Shown in pieces: positions 1 to 5,646 of a stretch of DNA of 6,846 nucleotides (position 1 is the stretch's first letter; each line of letters opens with the position of its first letter). The stretch lies in assembly GCA_023247935.1 (NCBI GenBank), contig JAHFFM010000106.1, positions 1-6,846 of the forward strand, read 5' to 3'. The position numbers and the translations under genes were made by a program. Below the pieces are notes generated by a model that saw only the letters and a list, made by a program, of their open reading frames with translations, searched no databases and was not told where the DNA came from. This DNA is from Candidatus Omnitrophota bacterium. Its GTDB lineage: Bacteria; Omnitrophota; Gorgyraeia; 2-02-FULL-51-18.

Positions 1-1227
1 TGGGACGCGATTAAATCAAAAACCAATGAACGGGAAATTATCGAAATGATTGATATTGGCGGTCCGTCCATGCTTCGAAGCGCCGCAAAAAATTTCCGTT
101 TCGTGGCGTCGGTTTCCGACCCCTCGGATTATCCGAAGGTCATTCAAGAGCTTAAAAATCATGACAAAACTTTAAGCGATGAGACACGGCGTTATCTGGC
201 GGGAAAAGTGTTTCAATTGACTTCTTACTACGATGGTTTGATCCAGCATTATTTGTGCGATGGAGCCGCCAAAAACGCGGCGCATTTTCCGGAAAAGTTG
301 AACCTCCAATTTCATAAAGTTTCCGATTTGCGTTACGGCGAAAATCCGCATCAACCGGGCGCGCTTTACCAGGAAAAAGACCAGAATTCAGGGGTGATAA
401 GCGCTAAAAAATTAAACGGCAAAGAGCTTTCTTTCAACAATATCCTGGACTTGGACGCGGCATGGGAATTGGTCCGCGCTTTTGAAGAGCCAGCCTGCGC
501 CATTATCAAGCATACAAACCCGTGCGGGTTTGCCGTGGGTAAAAATTCCCACGACGCTTTTAAAAAAGCCTATGACTGCGACCCTCTATCAGCTTTCGGC
601 GGAATTATTGGAATCAATCGCCCGGTGGACGCTAAAACAGCGAAAACAATTTTAGAAAGCGGTTTTATGGAATGCGTGATCGCTTCTGATTTTGACAAGG
701 AAGCTCTGGAATTGTTGAGAACAAAAAAGAATTTGAGGCTTTTGGCGGGCGGAGACGACAAATCATTACCATCTTTTGATTTTAAGAAAGTGGCGGGCGG
801 ACTTTTGATCCAAGACTATGATTCCAAAAGTATTTCCGCGCAAGATTTAAAATGCGTGACGAAAAAAACCCCTTCAAAAAATGAAATTGCGGATCTTTTG
901 TTCGCTTTCAAGGTATGCCGTTATGTGAAGTCCAACGCGATTGTGATTGCCAAAGGCGGCGTCACGCTGGGTTTGGGAATGGGACAAACCTCCCGCGTGG
1001 ATTCCTGTGAAACCGCGTTTCGCAAAGCCGGAAAACGAGCCAAAGAAGCGGTGCTGGCGTCAGACGGGTTTTTTCCAAAACCGGATTCCATCGCGTTAGC
1101 CAAAAAATACGGCATCAGCGCCATTATCCAGCCCGGCGGTTCCATTCAAGACGAAGCCGTGATAGAAGCGGCTAATCGCGCAAAGATCAGCATGGTTATC
1201 ACCGGTGTTCGTCACTTCAGGCATTAA
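1..1227 (+). CDS. purH: Bifunctional phosphoribosylaminoimidazolecarboxamide formyltransferase / IMP cyclohydrolase, 5'-truncated by the window
   Basis: PurH catalyses the last two steps of de novo IMP synthesis in the cytoplasm: AICAR + 10-formyl-THF gives FAICAR, which is then cyclised to IMP. The reading frame is open from base 1, giving 408 codons before TAA. Family members are about 510-530 aa, so roughly the first 110 residues (most of the MGS-like cyclohydrolase domain) lie upstream. The visible part begins at the conserved IDIGGPSM segment (from about position 49). It continues with LRYGENPHQ (328-354), the formyltransferase signature KHTNPCG with the catalytic Lys-His at 508-513, SAFGGIIG (about 589-612), a GMGQTSRVDS stretch (about 979-1008) and the typical C-terminus ending TGVRHFRH. 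The first in-frame ATG inside the window (46) is not the start, because conserved sequence runs through it. No frameshift is visible. The next gene begins 3 nt after the stop, suggesting co-transcription. Confidence 0.97.
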   Translation, partial: WDAIKSKTNEREIIEMIDIGGPSMLRSAAKNFRFVASVSDPSDYPKVIQELKNHDKTLSDETRRYLAGKVFQLTSYYDGLIQHYLCDGAAKNAAHFPEKLNLQFHKVSDLRYGENPHQPGALYQEKDQNSGVISAKKLNGKELSFNNILDLDAAWELVRAFEEPACAIIKHTNPCGFAVGKNSHDAFKKAYDCDPLSAFGGIIGINRPVDAKTAKTILESGFMECVIASDFDKEALELLRTKKNLRLLAGGDDKSLPSFDFKKVAGGLLIQDYDSKSISAQDLKCVTKKTPSKNEIADLLFAFKVCRYVKSNAIVIAKGGVTLGLGMGQTSRVDSCETAFRKAGKRAKEAVLASDGFFPKPDSIALAKKYGISAIIQPGGSIQDEAVIEAANRAKISMVITGVRHFRH

Positions 1228-1230
1228 AAT

Positions 1231-1737
1231 ATGAGTGTTATTCATGAGGCCTTGAAAAGAGATTTAGAAAAACAGTCAAAAAAGCTCGATTTTTTTAAAA
1301 TTACGGCCAGTCAAACGCCTTGGCTTTGGTGGGTGATGTTATTTTTTGTTGCGGCGGAAGGTGGGTTGTTTTTAAGGGAATCGGCGTTAAGAAAAAAAGC
1401 GGAGAAAAAGTTGAAATTAGCGCTGCTCAATTTGAATGACGCTAGAGGCGATTCCATGGATGTTAAAGAAGACAATGCCCAAGTCGAATCAGAAGCAGAA
1501 GAGCTCAAAGCCAAATTAAAAAAGTCGTTCATGGACCAAAACGAGATTTCAGCCGCCAAGCGGGCGGTTGAAATGGAAAACATCAAAAAAGAAAAAAAGA
1601 TTTCAGAGCTTACGACTGCCGCGCATCAATCGGAAATGCGCAAGTATGAGCTTCAAGAAGAAGTCCAATCTTTAAAAAAAGAATTAGCCAAGTCAACCTT
1701 GGTTGCGACACCGGCTCCGGTTAAAAAGAACTATTGA
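1231..1737 (+). CDS. Unrecognised single-pass membrane protein with long coiled coil and GspB-like N-terminal motif
   Basis: I do not recognise this 168-aa protein as a named family. The N-terminus MSVIHEALKR resembles the short 'MS-x-I-x-(D/E)ALK(K/R)' motif that opens GspB/ExeB-type secretion accessory proteins and various single-pass proteins of deep-branching Gram-negative lineages. That is a motif resemblance, not a homology call. A hydrophobic, Trp-rich segment follows (about residues 30-48, with one Glu at 43) and looks like one membrane span. Residues about 52-155 are highly charged, rich in K, E and A with periodic L/I/M, and read as a long coiled coil. The tail has a short Pro/Ala stretch and ends KKNY. 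By the usual pattern the first 30 residues would be cytoplasmic and the coiled coil periplasmic, but the flanking charges do not settle orientation. It starts 3 nt after the purH stop with no clear Shine-Dalgarno sequence, so translation may be coupled. Confidence 0.75.
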   Translation: MSVIHEALKRDLEKQSKKLDFFKITASQTPWLWWVMLFFVAAEGGLFLRESALRKKAEKKLKLALLNLNDARGDSMDVKEDNAQVESEAEELKAKLKKSFMDQNEISAAKRAVEMENIKKEKKISELTTAAHQSEMRKYELQEEVQSLKKELAKSTLVATPAPVKKNY

Positions 1738-1784
1738 ATTACGCAAAAATAATGAGCCAAACGGGTCCTGTCACATGAAACCTA

Positions 1785-1813
1785 TTCTTATTTATCCAAA
1801 AACGCTATATTAT
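1785..1813 (+). promoter_or_regulatory. Weak sigma70-type promoter candidate ahead of folC
   Basis: The 101-nt gap between the coiled-coil gene and folC contains TATTAT at 1808-1813 (5 of 6 matches to the -10 consensus). TTCTTA lies at 1785-1790 (3 of 6 matches to -35) with a 17-nt spacer. The predicted start point near 1820 would leave a leader of about 20 nt before the folC ATG. The region is AT-rich, so a chance match is quite possible. I see no convincing intrinsic terminator in the gap, so read-through from purH is also possible. Confidence 0.3.
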
Positions 1814-1838
1814 TTTTACGTAGGCCAATAAGCGGCTT

Positions 1839-3155
1839 ATGAACCTCGAACAAGCCGTTCAATATTTGGATTCTTTTATTAATTATGAAAAAGAAACCGA
1901 TCAAGCTTATCCCGAAGCTTTTAAATTGGACCGGATGCGCGCGTTTTTGAAAGAGTTGGGGAATCCGCAGAACGCTTTTGATTCCATTATTGTCGCTGGA
2001 TCCAAGGGAAAGGGCTCTACCTGTCAATTTTTAAGCTCCATTCTGCGTATGGAAAATCTGAAGGTGGGTCTTTATACCTCGCCGCATTTGGTGGATGTGC
2101 GTGAACGTATTCAGGTGAACGGGCTTTTGATCAATGAGATTCGTTTTGTGGACCAATTGACTAAATTTAAAAAAGCACTCGAAGAATATTCCTGGAGAAA
2201 AAATCCCCCGACCTATTTTGAAATGCTTACCGCTTTGGCGTTTTGTCATTTCAAGGAAATGAAAGTGCAGGTGGCGGTGCTGGAAGTGGGATTGGGAGGT
2301 CTTTATGATTCCACCAACGTGGCTCCCGCAAAAGTAGCCGGTTTAACGGCCATCAGTCTGGAGCATACGGATAAATTGGGAAAAACAGTGTCCAAGATAG
2401 CCGTTCAAAAATGCGGCATCATCAAGGGCCGCGAAATAGTCGTTTCTTCTTCTCAAGCGCCGGAAGTGGTTCATGTCATTGAGGATGCCTGCGAAAATCG
2501 CGAGGCGGAATTGGTGCGAATTGGAAAGGATATTCGCATTCAGGAAAGAAATTTTGGCGAAAACTTTCAGCGTTTTGACGTCCGCACGCCCTGGGGAAGT
2601 TTTTATGACCTTGAAATTAATCTTCGAGGCTCTCATCAAATGGAAAATGCGGCCGTGGCCGTAGGATTGGCGAAAGCGCTTGAGAGAAAAGCCAGAATCC
2701 AAATTTCCGAAGAAGCGATTCGGCAGGGGTTGATGGACGCCCGCTGGCCGGGACGTTTGGAAAGGGTGATGGACAGGCCACGGATTATTTTAGATGGCGC
2801 GCATAATGTGGACAGCATCCAGAAAATGCTGCAGGCGGTTAAAAGGCATTTTCATTATTCGGATTTAATCGTGGTGTTTGCCTGCTCGGATGATAAAGAC
2901 GCGCAGGGAATGCTCAAGGAATTGGAAAACGAGTTGAATTGTTTGATTTTGACACAGTCCTCTCAGGCTCGCGCCCTGCCAGCCAAAAAAATGGAAGCGC
3001 CTGAGGATGGAGGTAAGGAAGTTTTTGTGGAACCGGTGATCAAGGACGCCATCACGAAAGCAAAATCAATCGCAGAGCCGGATGATTTGATTGTGATAAC
3101 CGGCTCGTTGTATTTGGTCGCAGAAGCCAGACAGCTTCTTCTTGGAGGAATCTGA
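1839..3155 (+). CDS. folC: Folylpolyglutamate synthase / dihydrofolate synthase (Mur ligase superfamily)
   Basis: FolC adds glutamate to folates by ATP-dependent ligation and, in many bacteria, also joins glutamate to dihydropteroate. Whether this copy does both cannot be read from sequence. The 438-aa length is normal (E. coli FolC is 422). Visible signatures are the P-loop GSKGKGST at residues 54-61 (many homologues have GTNGKGS), TSPHLVDVRERI at 80-91, the Mg-binding EVGLGG at 149-154 followed by DSTN, His176 in the LEHTDKLG segment, Lys191 in QKCGIIK (the position of the carbamylated Lys in this superfamily), WPGRLE at 303-308, and DGAHN at 319-323 opening the C-terminal ligase domain. 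A Val follows DGAHN where Pro is usual. The ATG at 1839 fits the family N-terminus, but its Shine-Dalgarno sequence is poor and a small palindrome overlaps it. mnmE starts 2 nt after the stop, so the two are almost certainly co-transcribed. Confidence 0.96.
   Translation: MNLEQAVQYLDSFINYEKETDQAYPEAFKLDRMRAFLKELGNPQNAFDSIIVAGSKGKGSTCQFLSSILRMENLKVGLYTSPHLVDVRERIQVNGLLINEIRFVDQLTKFKKALEEYSWRKNPPTYFEMLTALAFCHFKEMKVQVAVLEVGLGGLYDSTNVAPAKVAGLTAISLEHTDKLGKTVSKIAVQKCGIIKGREIVVSSSQAPEVVHVIEDACENREAELVRIGKDIRIQERNFGENFQRFDVRTPWGSFYDLEINLRGSHQMENAAVAVGLAKALERKARIQISEEAIRQGLMDARWPGRLERVMDRPRIILDGAHNVDSIQKMLQAVKRHFHYSDLIVVFACSDDKDAQGMLKELENELNCLILTQSSQARALPAKKMEAPEDGGKEVFVEPVIKDAITKAKSIAEPDDLIVITGSLYLVAEARQLLLGGI
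3144..3149 (+). promoter_or_regulatory. Shine-Dalgarno site that fixes the TTG start of mnmE
   Basis: GGAGGA lies inside the last codons of folC, with its end 8 nt before the TTG at 3158-3160. It is among the clearest ribosome binding sites in the window. It supports the non-ATG start of mnmE and means that mnmE translation depends on sequence inside the folC coding region, which favours coupling. Confidence 0.7.
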
Positions 3156-3157
3156 TT

Positions 3158-4552
3158 TTGCTGCGTCAAAATTGGCTTGAGGAAACGATCGTGGCAATTT
3201 CAACTCCTCCAGGTGAAGGGGGAATTGGAGTGGTACGTATCAGCGGCGAGAAAGCTGTTGCGGTTTCAGATCATTTTTTCAAAGCAAAAAATGGAAAAAG
3301 CGTCGCTTCCCAAAAAAGTTTTACCGTTCGGTTTGGACATGTGAAAGACAGGGACGGCCGTGTGATTGATGAGGCGCTTTTGCTGCTGATGAAGGCACCC
3401 AAAAGCTACACCGGGGAAGATGTGGTGGAAATCAGTGTGCACGGGGGACAAGCCGTGCTTCAAAGCGTGGTGCGTCTGGCATTGGCTGCGGGCGCACGGC
3501 TGGCGGAGCCCGGCGAATTCACGAAACGCGCTTTTTTAAACGGTCGAATGGATTTGCTGCAGGCGGAAGCGGTTCTCGAAATGATACGCGCTAAAACCGA
3601 CCGCTCTTTAGGCTGGGCTGCGGCTCAATTGGAAGGTGTGTTGTCCAAAAAAATAAAAATTTGGAAAGATGAACTTGTGGACTTGATGAGCCATTTGGAA
3701 GCTTCCATTGATTTTCCTGACGATTTCCCTGAAACGGATTCTGTTTCTCAAATCCGGAAAAGAATTCAAAAATTATTGGAGGAACTTCGGTTAACGCTCG
3801 AGGATTCGGAGTTGGCTTTGCTTGCCAAGCGTGGTTTTAAAGTTGTTTTATGGGGAAGGCCTAATGTCGGCAAATCGAGCTTGTTGAATTGCTTTGTGCG
3901 TAAAGAGCGCGCTATTGTCACGCCTTATCCGGGAACCACACGTGACGTGGTGGAAGAGGAGATTTCTCTCGGAGGATTTCCTATTCGATTTCAGGATACG
4001 GCCGGTGTGCATGACACGGAGCATCCTATTGAGAAAGAGGGGATTGAGCGCTCAAAAAAAGCCATGGCCGGCGCGGATTTGATTTTAATGGTGCTGGATG
4101 CGAGCCAAGCCTTGAGTGATTCAGATCATTCGCTTCTGAAAGAGATAAAAGGGAAGCCGGTTGTTTTAGCTCTGAATAAAAGTGATTTGCCCTCACGCTT
4201 AAATTCCAAAGAATTAAAAAGCATTTCTGACGCACAGCTCATTATTCCTTGTTCATGCGTTCAGGAGCGAGGAACTCAAGAATTGGAAAAAGCTTTACTG
4301 GGTATTTTGACGAACGGAAAGTTAGAAGCATCGGAAGAGGCTTTAATTACCACCGCGAGGCAAAAGGATCTTTTGGAAAAAGTTTCAAAAGCTCTTTTGG
4401 CGGGCATGCAAATATTAGACGAAACAGGTTCCCCGGAATTAATCGCCTCAGATCTTCGTCAGGGTTTGGATTATTTAGGCGCTTTGGTCGGAGAGGTTGT
4501 GACCGACGATATTCTAGAGGTGCTTTTCAAGCAATTTTGCATCGGTAAATAA
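3158..4552 (+). CDS. mnmE: tRNA uridine-5-carboxymethylaminomethyl(34) synthesis GTPase MnmE
   Basis: MnmE, with MnmG, modifies U34 in the wobble position of certain tRNAs using a folate one-carbon unit. It is a cytoplasmic dimer. The 464-aa length is normal (E. coli 454). The N-terminal folate-binding domain starts ETIVAISTPPGEGGIGVVRISG-like at about residue 8 and includes PGEFTKRAFLNGRMDLLQAEAV at about 118-139 (described here from its conserved parts). The embedded G domain has G1 GRPNVGKS (233-240), G2 GTTRD (259-263), G3 DTAG (280-283) and G4 NKSD (340-343). Glu292 sits at the same distance from DTAG as the catalytic Glu282 of E. coli. The protein ends in the family hallmark CIGK, with Cys461. 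The start is TTG, backed by GGAGGA upstream, because no ATG or GTG fits the conserved N-terminus. The gene is complete and shows no defect. mnmG is not in the window. Confidence 0.97.
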   Translation: MLRQNWLEETIVAISTPPGEGGIGVVRISGEKAVAVSDHFFKAKNGKSVASQKSFTVRFGHVKDRDGRVIDEALLLLMKAPKSYTGEDVVEISVHGGQAVLQSVVRLALAAGARLAEPGEFTKRAFLNGRMDLLQAEAVLEMIRAKTDRSLGWAAAQLEGVLSKKIKIWKDELVDLMSHLEASIDFPDDFPETDSVSQIRKRIQKLLEELRLTLEDSELALLAKRGFKVVLWGRPNVGKSSLLNCFVRKERAIVTPYPGTTRDVVEEEISLGGFPIRFQDTAGVHDTEHPIEKEGIERSKKAMAGADLILMVLDASQALSDSDHSLLKEIKGKPVVLALNKSDLPSRLNSKELKSISDAQLIIPCSCVQERGTQELEKALLGILTNGKLEASEEALITTARQKDLLEKVSKALLAGMQILDETGSPELIASDLRQGLDYLGALVGEVVTDDILEVLFKQFCIGK

Positions 4553-4586
4553 AATAAATAGTTAGAATGGGAAATAGCCTAAACGG

Positions 4587-4615
4587 TTGCGTAATTCTAT
4601 CTAAATTTATATAAT
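4587..4615 (+). promoter_or_regulatory. Best sigma70-type promoter candidate, driving the DUF212-ldt-accA block
   Basis: A perfect TATAAT at 4610-4615 is preceded, with an ideal 17-nt spacer, by TTGCGT at 4587-4592 (3 of 6 matches to TTGACA, including the key TTG). The predicted start point is near 4622, which coincides with the base of the long inverted repeat that follows. This is the only gap above 150 nt in the window, and the genes on its right are tightly packed, so a promoter here makes sense. Activity is inferred, not shown. Confidence 0.55.
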
Positions 4616-4621
4616 AACGCG

Positions 4622-4700
4622 TTAAACCCAAATATTGCAATAGGACGTGGAAGTCGATGCAACATCTTTGTTTTCACGCCTATTGCAATATTTGGGTTAA
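4622..4700 (+). repeat. Long near-perfect inverted repeat / predicted stem-loop upstream of the DUF212 gene
   Basis: Arms at 4625-4644 and 4679-4698 are perfect 20-bp inverted copies. After a single bulged A (4645), pairing continues with CGTG (4646-4649) against CACG (4675-4678) and then wobble or A-T pairs. GATG/CATC (4656-4659 and 4663-4666) can close a small inner hairpin. Each arm also contains the self-complementary decamer TATTGCAATA (4633-4642 and 4681-4690). The right arm is not followed by a T run, so it does not look like a standard intrinsic terminator on the + strand. It could be a structured 5' leader of the downstream mRNA, a double operator, or a small palindromic or MITE-like insertion. 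The sequence alone cannot decide between them. Confidence 0.85.
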
Positions 4701-4727
4701 AAATACGGGTGTTAGGATATAGATTAG

Positions 4728-5198
4728 GTGTTTGAAAACTCCGATTCCATTGTCGCGCAATTAACTCGAAATCGCATCTTTGTCGCGACCTTTACTTCGT
4801 GGCTTACAGCCCAAGTGTTAAAAGTCGCGCTCGGGGTGTTGAAGGACCATCGCTTTAATTTTAAATGGTTGATCAGTTCCGGCGGCATGCCCAGTTCTCA
4901 CGTGGCCATGTCTACGTGTTTATCCGTTTCGATTGGTTTGTATTATGGTTTTGATTCCGGGTTATTTGCCATGGCTTTTGGTTTTGGCGTGATCACGATG
5001 TTTGACGCGCAAGGCGTCAGATGGCATAGCGGAAAGCAGGCGGAAGCGCTGAACCGTATCCTGGAAGATATTTATTCAAAAAAAGGAATTCAGGCGGCGC
5101 CTTTAAAACAACTTATCGGACACACGCCGATTGAGGTGTATGCGGGAGGCACGCTGGGTGTTTTGATGGCGGTTTTATTTTACCGGGGCGCTTCTTGA
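4728..5198 (+). CDS. DUF212 / divergent PAP2-like integral membrane protein
   Basis: This 156-aa protein matches the small DUF212 family (related to B. subtilis YuiD; annotated as divergent PAP2 or acid-phosphatase/haloperoxidase-related), whose biochemical role is not settled. The family signatures are present in order: a first hydrophobic helix with AQVLK (residues about 17-35), SGGMPSSHVA (51-60, which resembles the Ser-His part of a PAP2 signature), a hydrophobic segment, then FDAQGVR (92-98), GKQAEALN (102-109), GHTPIEV (131-137) and a final hydrophobic helix (about 138-153). Length is normal for the family. The start is GTG at 4728. An in-frame TAG immediately precedes it (4725-4727), so no longer form is possible. 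AGGA at 4714-4717 may serve as its ribosome site. Its stop overlaps the TTG start of the next gene. It sits with wall- and lipid-related genes, which suggests an envelope role by context only. Confidence 0.9.
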   Translation: MFENSDSIVAQLTRNRIFVATFTSWLTAQVLKVALGVLKDHRFNFKWLISSGGMPSSHVAMSTCLSVSIGLYYGFDSGLFAMAFGFGVITMFDAQGVRWHSGKQAEALNRILEDIYSKKGIQAAPLKQLIGHTPIEVYAGGTLGVLMAVLFYRGAS

Positions 5199-5296
5199 AG
5201 AAGTTTTGGGTTTTCGCCATTATTTTTGCTTGGAGTTTTAATTTGTGGCTGCCTTCGATGGCGGCTGCTCCAAAATTGAGTCTTTTGGTGGATTAA
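5195..5296 (+). pseudogene. Signal-peptide fragment of the L,D-transpeptidase gene, ended by premature TAA
   Basis: From TTG at 5195 (overlapping the DUF212 stop as TTGA) the frame reads M-K-K, a hydrophobic Trp/Phe-rich core (residues about 4-20), then SMAAAPKLSLLVD and TAA at 5294-5296. This looks like a secretory signal peptide (n-region KK, h-region, possible cleavage after SMA or the Ala run) followed by the first beta strand of a YkuD domain. The same frame resumes directly after the stop with SDNTLMLRDGEEV, which is how YkuD domains usually continue after '(V/L)VD-x'. The stop therefore appears to replace one sense codon, and a single base change from AAA, CAA or TTA would explain it. 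Either the gene is inactivated or this is a sequence error. As read, the fragment encodes only 33 residues. Confidence 0.7.
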
Positions 5297-5311
5297 TCCG
5301 ACAATACCCTT

Positions 5312-5644
5312 ATGCTGAGAGACGGAGAGGAAGTGTTGAAAACTTATATTGTCTCGACAGGTGCGCACAATTCTACCCCTGCAGGCACATTTAAAATTGT
5401 TAACAAAATCAAAGATCCCACCTGGTTCAAAGAAGGACAGGCAATTCCTTCAACCAGCCCGGGAAATCATTTAGGGCCCCGTTGGATGGGATTTGACCGA
5501 AAAAGTTATGGAATTCATGGCACGGTTGAACCGCAGAAGTTGGGTCAGCAGGTGTCCGCTGGCTGCATCCGCATGAAAAACGAAGAAGTAAAGGAGTTGT
5601 TTGAATTGATTCCTGTTGGCACGGAGGTAACGATTCAAAACTAA
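5312..5644 (+). CDS. L,D-transpeptidase (YkuD) catalytic domain, cut off from its signal peptide by an in-frame stop
   Basis: L,D-transpeptidases of the YkuD fold form 3-3 peptidoglycan cross-links or attach lipoproteins to the wall, acting outside the cytoplasmic membrane. The open frame from ATG 5312 gives 110 aa containing KTYIVSTG, TPAGTF and the active-site block: HGT (His codon 5516-5518), then SAGCIRM with the nucleophilic Cys at 5564-5566 and Arg two residues on, ending VGTEVTI. This is the full catalytic signature 'HGT...S-x-GC(I/V)R'. The intact gene would run 5195-5644 (about 149 codons). The ATG at 5312 has no Shine-Dalgarno sequence at normal spacing and would yield a protein without export signal or first beta strand, so it is probably not the native start. 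The coding sequence after the stop shows no further damage, so the lesion is recent, a sequencing error, or tolerated. accA follows after 2 nt. Confidence 0.8.
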   Translation: MLRDGEEVLKTYIVSTGAHNSTPAGTFKIVNKIKDPTWFKEGQAIPSTSPGNHLGPRWMGFDRKSYGIHGTVEPQKLGQQVSAGCIRMKNEEVKELFELIPVGTEVTIQN

Positions 5645-5646
5645 AT

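Noticed and set aside
46..48. ATG at 46 as the start of purH
   Set aside because: The frame is open to base 1 and conserved PurH sequence begins right after this codon. A start here would remove most of the cyclohydrolase domain.
2343..2702. 119-codon open frame on the - strand within folC
   Set aside because: It is fully antisense to the conserved centre of FolC and shows no family signature or start context.
4249..4548. 99-codon + strand frame inside mnmE, Arg/Gly-rich
   Set aside because: It is an alternative frame of the conserved MnmE C-terminal region, which is intact through CIGK. The composition is a frame artefact.
4622..4700. Inverted repeat as the intrinsic terminator of mnmE
   Set aside because: The stem is AT-rich and not followed by a T run on the + strand, and a good promoter lies just before it. 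A leader, operator or palindromic element fits better.
5294..5296. TAA read as a sense codon through an altered genetic code
   Set aside because: purH, mnmE and the L,D-transpeptidase itself all end in TAA at the expected family C-termini, so TAA works as stop in this organism.
5195..5644. Frameshift as the cause of the broken L,D-transpeptidase gene
   Set aside because: The signal peptide and the catalytic domain are in the same frame on both sides of the stop, so no indel is needed.
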